Assembly: GCA_910578975.1 (NCBI GenBank)
Contig: CAJTRZ010000001.1
Coordinates: forward strand, 186,001-250,000
Reading direction: 5' to 3'
Origin: an uncultured Eubacterium sp.
Lineage (GTDB): Bacteria; Bacillota; Clostridia; Lachnospirales; Lachnospiraceae
Length of the DNA stretch: 64,000 bases
Position numbers and translations under genes: made by a program. This document shows positions 54,883-62,706 of this stretch, piece after piece (within the stretch, counting starts at the first letter, position 1; each line of letters starts with the position of its first letter). Under the pieces are notes generated by a model. The model was not told the origin of the DNA. It saw only the letters and a program-made list of their open reading frames with translations, and made no database searches.

Positions 54883-54973
54883 AAAGTCAAATGCTCCACT
54901 GCAAACAGTGGGGTATTTGACTCTCGCAGCAATCGCCAAATGTACATGCAAGCATGTACTCTTGACTCATTAC
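54883..54973 (+). repeat. 90-bp dispersed repeat, copy 2 (at the GH161-like stop codon)
   Basis: TCAAATGCTCCACTG/CAGTGGGGTATTTGA hairpin, then CGCAGCAATCGCCAAATGTA, the palindrome GTACATGC-GCATGTAC and TTGACTCATTAC. About 75% identical to 25,198-25,287. Its far end overlaps the GH161-like stop codon at 54,970-54,972. Confidence 0.75.
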
Positions 54974-57900
54974 TCGCAGAAATAAACTGTTATAGCTTTA
55001 ACCTTACCGTCACGAACAGCCTCTGCCATCTCTCCAACAAGCTTTCCTTCTGTTGCTACAGTTTCGCCATTAATCTCAACCTTTGAAACCTTTGCAGCAT
55101 CTTCGCCATAAGTATTCTTTCCTGTATTATTTACATATGTAACATCACATGTAGAAAGAAGTCTGAATGTAACTTTTCCTTCATCAAAAAGCCAGTTTGC
55201 AATCTTTGGATCAAAGTTCAGTACTAACTTACCATCTTCATATGTAAATACCTTACCGCCCATCATCATCTCAATCCACATAGAAATCATTTCTGTTGTG
55301 GAACCGGAAAGTCTTGCAACAAAACCTCTTCCGTGAATATCTTCATTAGGGTTTGCACTAGAAGCAAGGAATGATGAATTCTCGAGAGTACTTCTTCCAT
55401 ACATATTTGGATCTAAGAATGGAATCAACGCTCTTGTAATTGTTTCATAATATTCATCATAAAGTCCTGCTTTAATCATAGCCAGGATGTATTTATATTC
55501 CATATGAAGGAATACATTTTCTCTTTCCTGCCAGCCCGGTGTAAATGCACGACAACGGCCATTTTCCATAGAACATTCTTCTATAGAAGCAGAAGTCTTG
55601 TACATTGCCAGTTTCTGGTCATAAAGACCTGTTTCCTTTACTTTACCATACATCTCTCTTGCTGTATCTGTGTCTACATAACCCATCATACGAGCCGGAC
55701 CTTCTAAGAAGTATGGTAACGGCACTGCTTTAAATTCCTTAACCTTTACCTTTGGAAGTCCATAATGGCTGATAACAGCCTCTCCATTTGCATCTACTAC
55801 AGGTTCAAAATCAACAGCTTCATGAGTAATATATGTAGGAACTAATCCATTACCCATTTCTATAGCTTTTTCAATACCTTTTTCAATCTTTTCAGCAAAT
55901 GCATTAAATACTTCTACAATATGAGCTTTAGAAACTGTTGCTTCCTCTCCACTAAAGTAAAGTTTTACGCTCTCTCTGTAGTTTTCTCTAATTGTAGCAA
56001 CCTTATCCCAGTATGCAAAATCACTCAATGCTCCGGCGTTATACTCATCAAGAGCAGCCTTTACATCATCCATGTACTGAGCAATTTCCTTCGGCATAAC
56101 AACTTCGCCATCACCTGCAAAGTTTTCTGTAATAAAGCTTACTAATCTCTTTAATTCAAATGTTTCCGGTGTACCTGAACCAAATAATCCAGGCAATCCA
56201 TTCATGGCATCATTCCATCCCGGTTTTCCACCTTCCATTTCTACACCAATACCGTCAACATCAAGCTGTGCAAACTTGCTAAGTGCAAGAATTACCATTT
56301 TAACTGCTAATGTTGTGTGATAGATATTTTCGTCTTTTGTCTTTAACCAGTTCGTTGCCCACTTGTTAAATCCTGGACGTGCAAGTTTATCGGCATCTTC
56401 TACTTCCATACCATACTGACGTACATCGCCTTTTTTATTGATAACGTATTTCTCATCTCTTGGTACAACGAAAGCAACACTGTCATAGAACTTGTATGTT
56501 TTATCTTCAAACAATAATTCATTTAGTTTATCCGGATAAACACTTAAGTAATTGTCAACTAAGTCCATATTGTAATCCCAGTGGTCACTCCAATAACCTT
56601 CACCAAATCCTGCTTCAATATTCTGGTCGCAGTTATTTAAGATTTCAGCAATGAAATCACCGTCATCAATCTTAACATCCAAACCAAGTTTTGCAATTGT
56701 ATTTGAAATCTGACCTGGTGTAAACTTGCCTGCTACAATTTTTTCAATCGCAGAAGCATCACCATTAATGTTTTCTTTTACATAAGCCTGAACATCTGCT
56801 TCTTTTCCAGATGTTACGTTGAATAGACTTGGTCTTACTTCCAATGGATTATAACCATCTGCCTGTACTAAACTAAAGAATGTCTTTACGTTAAATTCTC
56901 CAACATCTTTATTGAAGAATACATCATTTCTTCTGTTCTGTGAAACATCACGGAAGTTTCCGTTACCCTGTGAATAATATTCAGCGGCAATAGAAAAGAA
57001 GTTGTAATCTCTCTCCGGATCTCCGTGCTTTCTGCTAAATAAGTGAATAATAGACTTGTTACCGTCTTTATTTAAAACGTATGGGTAACCACCACGAAGG
57101 AAGTTATCCAGATAACACTGCTCGATGTACTGATCAAACTTGCCTGCTGCTGTATGTGTCTTAACATCTGATGTAAAACTGTCAGCCAGTTCCTCTGCCT
57201 CCACAAACTTATCAGCAATATATCCCGGTTTTGTGAATGTATCCAATTTTGCATTTATCTGTTCTTCTGAACCTGCAAATCCCATCATTGTGTCAAATGT
57301 GATTGCCTCACCTGCAGCTACACTTTCTTTAAATGGAGTAAATCCACATGGTACTTTATTTGCAAAACACTGTTTCTTTGCTTTTACTTCATCAATTCCA
57401 CCATCAATAAATTTTACTGGTGTCATAAGTGATAAATCATATCCAAACACAGTATCAATATCGTAGATAACATCCTGTAACTTACCATCTCTGATTGTCA
57501 GATAATAGTAACCACCTTCAATTTCTGATACTTCTGCGGAATCATCTTTAGAAGCTCTTAATGTGTAATATGGAACTTTGTTATCCAAGTTTTTGATAAA
57601 TGCCCAACTCTTAAACAAATTTGACATTTCTTTAAATTCTCCATTAGAAATTCCAAATGTAATAATCTTTGGAAGTCCATCAATAACCTCTATCTCCTTT
57701 GCAGTATCTGAAATATTTTTTACAGATACCTGTCTGATTAAAGCACCAATACTTTCATTCGGAAGAATAAAATAATTTACTGTAACCTCAATCCCATATT
57801 TCTCATTCGTCTCAATAATTTTAAAACTATTCTTATTCATTCTAATCTGACGTTTTGCTTCTTTTTCATATCTGAAAAATGGCTCATAATATTCACCGTC

Positions 57901-58152
57901 TATTTTTAAGAAAGTTCTAAAACCTTTTACTGCTGTATTTTCAAAAGCTGTATTTGCTGAATTAAACTCCATTATGGCATTGCCCTTATTATCAACACCA
58001 AAACTATTCATTCCCTGTCCTCTGTTTGTATAAAATGTCCACATTGGGATACCTTTTACACCAGCAAGGCCTGGTAAAAAGCTTGAAAAAGCCGGCATTT
58101 TATCATAATCATCAATTACAAATGTCTGTCCTTCAAGTCTATAATTCTCCAT
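54970..58152 (-). CDS. GH161-like beta-1,3-glucan phosphorylase
   Basis: A 1060-aa cytoplasmic protein of the GH94/GH149/GH161 phosphorylase superfamily. Visible features: N-terminal beta-sandwich (FLPGLAGVKGIPMWTFY), DVSQNRRNDVFF near residue 400, WSDHWDYNMDLVDNY near 525, the presumed catalytic Asp region GGKPGWNDAMNGLPG near 645 and AFTPGWQERENVFLHMEYKY near 870. Length exceeds GH94 and fits GH161 enzymes that phosphorolyse beta-1,3-gluco-oligosaccharides. The family call is from motif memory and context. AGAAGGAG precedes the ATG. Its stop lies inside a dispersed repeat. Confidence 0.75.
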   Translation of the reverse strand: MENYRLEGQTFVIDDYDKMPAFSSFLPGLAGVKGIPMWTFYTNRGQGMNSFGVDNKGNAIMEFNSANTAFENTAVKGFRTFLKIDGEYYEPFFRYEKEAKRQIRMNKNSFKIIETNEKYGIEVTVNYFILPNESIGALIRQVSVKNISDTAKEIEVIDGLPKIITFGISNGEFKEMSNLFKSWAFIKNLDNKVPYYTLRASKDDSAEVSEIEGGYYYLTIRDGKLQDVIYDIDTVFGYDLSLMTPVKFIDGGIDEVKAKKQCFANKVPCGFTPFKESVAAGEAITFDTMMGFAGSEEQINAKLDTFTKPGYIADKFVEAEELADSFTSDVKTHTAAGKFDQYIEQCYLDNFLRGGYPYVLNKDGNKSIIHLFSRKHGDPERDYNFFSIAAEYYSQGNGNFRDVSQNRRNDVFFNKDVGEFNVKTFFSLVQADGYNPLEVRPSLFNVTSGKEADVQAYVKENINGDASAIEKIVAGKFTPGQISNTIAKLGLDVKIDDGDFIAEILNNCDQNIEAGFGEGYWSDHWDYNMDLVDNYLSVYPDKLNELLFEDKTYKFYDSVAFVVPRDEKYVINKKGDVRQYGMEVEDADKLARPGFNKWATNWLKTKDENIYHTTLAVKMVILALSKFAQLDVDGIGVEMEGGKPGWNDAMNGLPGLFGSGTPETFELKRLVSFITENFAGDGEVVMPKEIAQYMDDVKAALDEYNAGALSDFAYWDKVATIRENYRESVKLYFSGEEATVSKAHIVEVFNAFAEKIEKGIEKAIEMGNGLVPTYITHEAVDFEPVVDANGEAVISHYGLPKVKVKEFKAVPLPYFLEGPARMMGYVDTDTAREMYGKVKETGLYDQKLAMYKTSASIEECSMENGRCRAFTPGWQERENVFLHMEYKYILAMIKAGLYDEYYETITRALIPFLDPNMYGRSTLENSSFLASSANPNEDIHGRGFVARLSGSTTEMISMWIEMMMGGKVFTYEDGKLVLNFDPKIANWLFDEGKVTFRLLSTCDVTYVNNTGKNTYGEDAAKVSKVEINGETVATEGKLVGEMAEAVRDGKVKAITVYFCE

Positions 58153-58164
58153 AATAATCTCCTT

Positions 58165-59163
58165 CTACTTGCGTTTTCCGCATGAACTTCTGTAAACCAT
58201 TTTCGGTGAAAGTTTGGTGACTGTTCCACCCTTATCTCCTTCATCATTTAATAATCTGAAAAGTTCATTTGCGCTTGCACTTCCCATTTCTGTAATTGGG
58301 CTGTGTACTGTTGTCAGTGGGACACTATAGTACTCACTAATTGTACTATCATCATACCCTATGACACTTATCTGTTCTGGAACCTTTATTCCAACATCCT
58401 GAAATGCCTTGATGCATCCCCATGCCATTTCATCATTGGCACAGAACATTGCATCCGGCAACTTAATTCCACTTGATAGCACTGAACGCATCTCACTATA
58501 CGCCAATGCTTCCTCATAATAGCCTCTTAAAACAATGTCTTCATCTATTGGTAGATTGTTTCGCTGCATCATATCCACATATCCCTGATAACGATGCCTG
58601 TCATCTCCCGAGTCATTTCCATGCATATAACCAATTCGTTTATGACCTAATTTTACCAGATAATCTACTGCCATAGAAGCTCCTAGTCTGTCATCAACTA
58701 AAACACCCGAAATATTTTTTCCTTTGCTTTCTCTGTCGATGAACACCATCGGAATATTAACTGTAGCAATTCGTTTCACATAATCTCCTGTCAAATCTTC
58801 ATGGTATATAATAGCTCCAGCAACACCTGACGCAATAATCATTCTGTAAATTTCATCCGGTGAATTATCATTACTTACATAGATATTTAATAAGTAATTA
58901 TTTAACTTACACTGCAGATGAATTGCCTGAGTTAATACTTTATAGAAATCACCTTGTAAACTTGTTAAAAAGAGGCCAATTGTATTTTTTCTATTGGACT
59001 TTAATAACTTCGCATTCATATTCGGTATGTAATGAAGTTTTTCTACTGCATCCAATACTCTTTGTTTTGTCTCTTCGCTTACAATATCTGCATTGTTAAA
59101 TACATTTGATACTGTGGATATAGCAACACCTGCTTCGCGGGCAACATCCTTTATTGTAACCAT
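58165..59163 (-). CDS. LacI family transcriptional regulator of the beta-glucan locus
   Basis: A 332-aa regulator. LacI HTH at residues 1-50 (MVTIKDVAREAGVAISTVSN, then VFNNADIVSEET), followed by a periplasmic-binding-protein-like sensor (GLFLTSLQGDFY, GVLVDDRLGASMAVDYLVKLGHKRIGY, CANDEMAWGCIKAF, DDSTISEYYSVPLTTV). ATG 59163 is chosen because GGGAGG lies seven bases upstream; the frame extends to 59184. It lies 12 bases upstream of the GH161-like gene and so is co-transcribed with it. A gluco-oligosaccharide effector is inferred. Confidence 0.9.
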   Translation of the reverse strand: MVTIKDVAREAGVAISTVSNVFNNADIVSEETKQRVLDAVEKLHYIPNMNAKLLKSNRKNTIGLFLTSLQGDFYKVLTQAIHLQCKLNNYLLNIYVSNDNSPDEIYRMIIASGVAGAIIYHEDLTGDYVKRIATVNIPMVFIDRESKGKNISGVLVDDRLGASMAVDYLVKLGHKRIGYMHGNDSGDDRHRYQGYVDMMQRNNLPIDEDIVLRGYYEEALAYSEMRSVLSSGIKLPDAMFCANDEMAWGCIKAFQDVGIKVPEQISVIGYDDSTISEYYSVPLTTVHSPITEMGSASANELFRLLNDEGDKGGTVTKLSPKMVYRSSCGKRK

Positions 59164-59250
59164 ACAATAACCTCCCATTTTCATTCATTCAAAGTGAACC
59201 GCAGACGTGAGACATAAAGTTTCATGTCTGCTTTTCACCTTCTCTACATT

Positions 59251-60591
59251 TTACTGATATACTCTTACATAGTCGATATAGAAGTAATCTTCATATACTT
59301 TCTCTGTTGCAGTATTCTTTACTAAATTCCATCCATCTGTTGTAACCTGACCTGCTGCATTTCCACCAATCGCACAGTTTAAGATAAAGAAGAACGGATG
59401 ATCAAACTCTCCACCCCATACTTTATCGTAAATACTCTTGTTGTAGATACTTGGATCATATTTACCTTTATTTACACCATCTACTGTAAACTGGATGTAT
59501 TTATCTGTCCATATAATTCCATATGTATGGTATTTCTCTGCACACTGTGCCTGTGTTAATCCTGTCTGGTAATTCTTATTTCCATGTGACCATGACTGAT
59601 TGTTAAAATACTCACAGTGAATTGTCTGTGGCACTCCGCCATTCATCGCTTCAAGAATATCAATCTCACCATCATATGGCCAACCTCTGGAATCACCTGT
59701 ACCATCACCTAACATCCATCCTGCAGACCATGTTCCTCTTGCCTTTGCAGCCTTAGCTCTGATTTCCATTCTGCCATACTTGAATTCTCTCTTACCTTTT
59801 GTCTTAATTCTTGTAGAAGTATATTCATCCTTCTTTCCTGGTTGCTGAACCCATCTAGGAATAATTACAAGACTTCCGTTCTCAAACTTAATATTTTTGC
59901 CTGCTGTATACTCCTGAAACTCCTGATTTCCCCAGCCACCTTGTCCATGTCCTGTCTCATAAGTCCAGTTACTCATATCTAAAGAAGTACCATTAAACTC
60001 ATCAGACCATACTAATTTATATGTCTTTACACTCTTTAGATTTGAATACTTTGCGCTTACTTTTTTCTTAGCATTGTATGCCTTCACTTTAAAGTAATGT
60101 GTATAACCAAGAGCCAAATTCTTAATTGTTGCATTCGTTTTCTTTACTGTTGCAACTTTCTTATACCCACTATTTTTCTTTGTTGAGCGGTATACATAAT
60201 AACCCTTAGCTCCCTTAACCTTTTTCCAAGTTAATTTAGCACCATTCACAGAGATAGGCTCAGCCGATGTTATTTTAACATTTGCCAAATTTACTGTTAC
60301 CTTTGAGGTTGCTTTACTGCTTCCAACTTTAATTGTAATTTTACATTTACCTGGAGCAATTGCTTTTACTACACCTTTTTTGTTAACTGTTGCAACTTTT
60401 TTATTACTTGTTTTAAATGTTGCACCTTTTTGTTTTACATAAATTTTTTCAGTTTTCCCAATCGTTAAAGTGATTTTTTTACCTGATTGGATTGTTACTT
60501 TTGCATTAGCCTCTGTAGGATTCATTGAAATCACTGTAACAACCATTGCCAATGCTAAAACAATAGATAATACTTTCTTCATCATCTTCAT
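59251..60591 (-). CDS. Secreted GH16 beta-glucanase with Big2 and basic Fn3 domains
   Basis: A 446-aa exported endo-beta-glucanase. Signal peptide about residues 1-30; Big_2 domain about 32-105; lysine-rich Fn3 about 108-190 (KKVKGAKGYYVYRSTKKNSG), related to the basic C-terminal modules of the upstream surface proteins; GH16 about 193-446. The catalytic signature is GEIDILEAM near residue 308, with both Glu and the central Asp present, plus WPYDGEIDILEA context and a C-terminal FYIDYVRVYQ. It should cut beta-1,3 or mixed-linkage glucan at the surface, supplying oligosaccharides to the ABC transporter. GAGAGGG precedes the ATG. Confidence 0.92.
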   Translation of the reverse strand: MKMMKKVLSIVLALAMVVTVISMNPTEANAKVTIQSGKKITLTIGKTEKIYVKQKGATFKTSNKKVATVNKKGVVKAIAPGKCKITIKVGSSKATSKVTVNLANVKITSAEPISVNGAKLTWKKVKGAKGYYVYRSTKKNSGYKKVATVKKTNATIKNLALGYTHYFKVKAYNAKKKVSAKYSNLKSVKTYKLVWSDEFNGTSLDMSNWTYETGHGQGGWGNQEFQEYTAGKNIKFENGSLVIIPRWVQQPGKKDEYTSTRIKTKGKREFKYGRMEIRAKAAKARGTWSAGWMLGDGTGDSRGWPYDGEIDILEAMNGGVPQTIHCEYFNNQSWSHGNKNYQTGLTQAQCAEKYHTYGIIWTDKYIQFTVDGVNKGKYDPSIYNKSIYDKVWGGEFDHPFFFILNCAIGGNAAGQVTTDGWNLVKNTATEKVYEDYFYIDYVRVYQ

Positions 60592-60619
60592 AGTTTTACC
60601 CTCTCGTTTATAAATATTG

Positions 60620-60653
60620 AGGAGACACAGGAATCTTTTGATTCCTGTCTCCT
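60620..60653 (-). terminator. Hairpin between the permease and GH16 genes
   Basis: AGGAGACA-GGAATC pairs with GATTCCTG-TGTCTCCT around AAAA. The following sequence has only a weak T-run, so it may be an attenuating or mRNA-stabilising hairpin within the operon. Confidence 0.6.
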
Positions 60654-60659
60654 GTTATC

Positions 60660-61613
60660 TTATTCACCTGTGATACCGGTATTTTCGATACCTTCAATGA
60701 ACTGCTTCTGTACACATGCATATAACAACAATAATGGTGCTATGGCAATTAAGGTTGCCGCCATTCTGTTCGCCTCATTAACCGAATTACCGGTAGATGC
60801 CATACCATTATCAAACATTGCCAGTTTTCCAGGCAGCAATGTAAGTGAATCACCTGTCATTATATTTGTAGTATAAGTCTCATTCCAGTTAAATACAAAC
60901 GAGAACAAGAATACTACAAGAATTGTTGATATAGATAAACGTATCGCTACGTGATAGAACACTTTCAATGAACCTGCTCCATCAATCATTGCTGCTTCAT
61001 CCAATGACTTCGGAATCATATTAAAGAAGTTGTAGAATATCAATATCAACATCGTTGAGTATGCACCCTGTCCTAACACAGACATTAATATCTGCGGAAC
61101 TACTGTATTAATCAGTTTAAATCCAATAATGTTCTCTACTGTCGTAAATACAATAATTCTAGGAATTGTTACCAATGGAATTGGTATAATAAATGCAATA
61201 ATTAACATCATGAACCAGAAATTGCGTCCCTTAAATGTATATCTGGACATCGCAAATGCAGTCGTTGCTGAAACCGCCGTCTGACAGATTGCAAGCAATG
61301 CTGAGAACCAGACGGAATTTAAAAGCGAACCTGGTACACTTAATGTTGCTGCTGCATTTTTAAAGTTATCAAATGTCGCATGTTTTGCAATCCATGTAAT
61401 GGATGGGTCAATTAAGTCCTTTGCCTGCATAATTGACTTTGACAACATCTCAAGTATTGGCTCCAAAAAGATAAATCCAATACATATAAGTACAAAATAA
61501 ATTGCTATCTTTGAAACAATCTGAACACCTTTAAATCTTTTGAACTTAGCAAAGTTAAACTTCTTTAATACTGACAAATCAAGTTTCTTTGCTGTACTAT
61601 TTTTATTTGCCAT
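60660..61613 (-). CDS. Sugar ABC transporter permease (MalG-like)
   Basis: A 317-aa inner-membrane permease with about six helices and an extended cytoplasmic N-terminus. The CUT1 EAA loop is visible as PKSLDEAAMIDGAGSLKVFY followed by HVAIRLSIST. ATG 61613 is chosen with AAGGAGGC upstream; this gives an 11-base overlap with the end of the other permease gene, as is usual in such operons. With the partner permease it would form the channel importing beta-gluco-oligosaccharides. The ATPase is not in the window; CUT1 systems commonly share a distant MsmK-like ATPase. Confidence 0.9.
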   Translation of the reverse strand: MANKNSTAKKLDLSVLKKFNFAKFKRFKGVQIVSKIAIYFVLICIGFIFLEPILEMLSKSIMQAKDLIDPSITWIAKHATFDNFKNAAATLSVPGSLLNSVWFSALLAICQTAVSATTAFAMSRYTFKGRNFWFMMLIIAFIIPIPLVTIPRIIVFTTVENIIGFKLINTVVPQILMSVLGQGAYSTMLILIFYNFFNMIPKSLDEAAMIDGAGSLKVFYHVAIRLSISTILVVFLFSFVFNWNETYTTNIMTGDSLTLLPGKLAMFDNGMASTGNSVNEANRMAATLIAIAPLLLLYACVQKQFIEGIENTGITGE

Positions 61614-62706
61614 ATAACTTTGCCTCCTTCTTCTGATGTCTCTTCTGTGCAGCAAGTCTCTTCTTCTGCTGCTTTTCCAGTTTTTTCAGTTTCTTTTCCT
61701 GTTTCTGTCTTGCTTTAATATCTTTTGGCTTTCTATCTTTAAATAATACAAAGACAAATCCCACAATAATCAATACAATAATACTGTAAATCCATGCATA
61801 TGTTGCTGCAAATCCCAGTCCTGTACCGGTTTCACCGGTTTTTTCTTCAATCAGGCTGTACAGTGGATTGATAGAACCAAACATACCAAGCTGAATTACT
61901 GTAAATACTGTAATAATTAATCCTGTCTGCTTCAACATTGGAATGGTAATCTTCCACATAATCTGCCATGCATTGGCTGAGTCAATTTTTGCTGCCTCAT
62001 AAATACTACCGTTAATCTTCTGTAATCCATTGATAAATAATACAATCGGAATACCTGTAAACCAAAGTATAATGGACAACTGATCAAAAATACCTGCAAG
62101 TGCATGTGCCAGTCCCGAAGAATAACTTTCAATAATCTGCATAATAAAAATATTTGAGTAAGCTGTTGCCTGCTCGTTTGCCGCCGCCAGCTGTTCCGCA
62201 GCAGAAGCAGTCTCTCCTGCAGACTGTACTGTCATTATCTGCTCCATAACCGGACCTGACATAATTACTACCGGTAAGAAATATAATGTTCTTAAAATAC
62301 CCTTACCTGTTTTAATCTTTGATAATAAATAAGCAATGATAAATGATAAAACCACTACAATAAAAGTGTATGGAATAATCATCTGCAGGTAACTGAGTAC
62401 TGCCGGTAAAAACTCATTATTGCCTACAAAAGCATTAATGTAATTTTTCACACCTGTAAACTCAAAATCATATCCAAGCGCTGTTGTCTTTACGTTTGTA
62501 AAACTCAAATATACTGTAAAGAATAAAGGGAACAATGTAAATGCTACAAAACCAACAATCCAAGGTATCATGAACATATAACCTGCTCTGTCCTGTCTCT
62601 GCTGATATGTTCTCATCTTTTTATTCTTTGTTTCTTTTACTTTAGAAACTTTTTCTTTTTGAGGAGTTGCCTTCACTTTCGCTGTTTTCTTCATTTCTTC
62701 AGCCAT
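61603..62706 (-). CDS. Sugar ABC transporter permease (MalF-like)
   Basis: A 367-aa permease. It has a basic cytoplasmic N-terminus, six or more helices starting near residue 42 (MFMIPWIVGFVAFTLFPLFF) and the EAA motif GSIYEAAKIDSANAWQIMWK followed by ITIPMLK. A periplasmic insertion rich in Ala/Glu (about 165-190) separates the early helices, and the C-terminus is strongly basic with a KK-rich coiled coil. It overlaps the stop of the upstream DUF5696-like gene (TAATG) and the start of the next permease, showing translational coupling. Confidence 0.9.
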   Translation of the reverse strand: MAEEMKKTAKVKATPQKEKVSKVKETKNKKMRTYQQRQDRAGYMFMIPWIVGFVAFTLFPLFFTVYLSFTNVKTTALGYDFEFTGVKNYINAFVGNNEFLPAVLSYLQMIIPYTFIVVVLSFIIAYLLSKIKTGKGILRTLYFLPVVIMSGPVMEQIMTVQSAGETASAAEQLAAANEQATAYSNIFIMQIIESYSSGLAHALAGIFDQLSIILWFTGIPIVLFINGLQKINGSIYEAAKIDSANAWQIMWKITIPMLKQTGLIITVFTVIQLGMFGSINPLYSLIEEKTGETGTGLGFAATYAWIYSIIVLIIVGFVFVLFKDRKPKDIKARQKQEKKLKKLEKQQKKRLAAQKRHQKKEAKLYGK

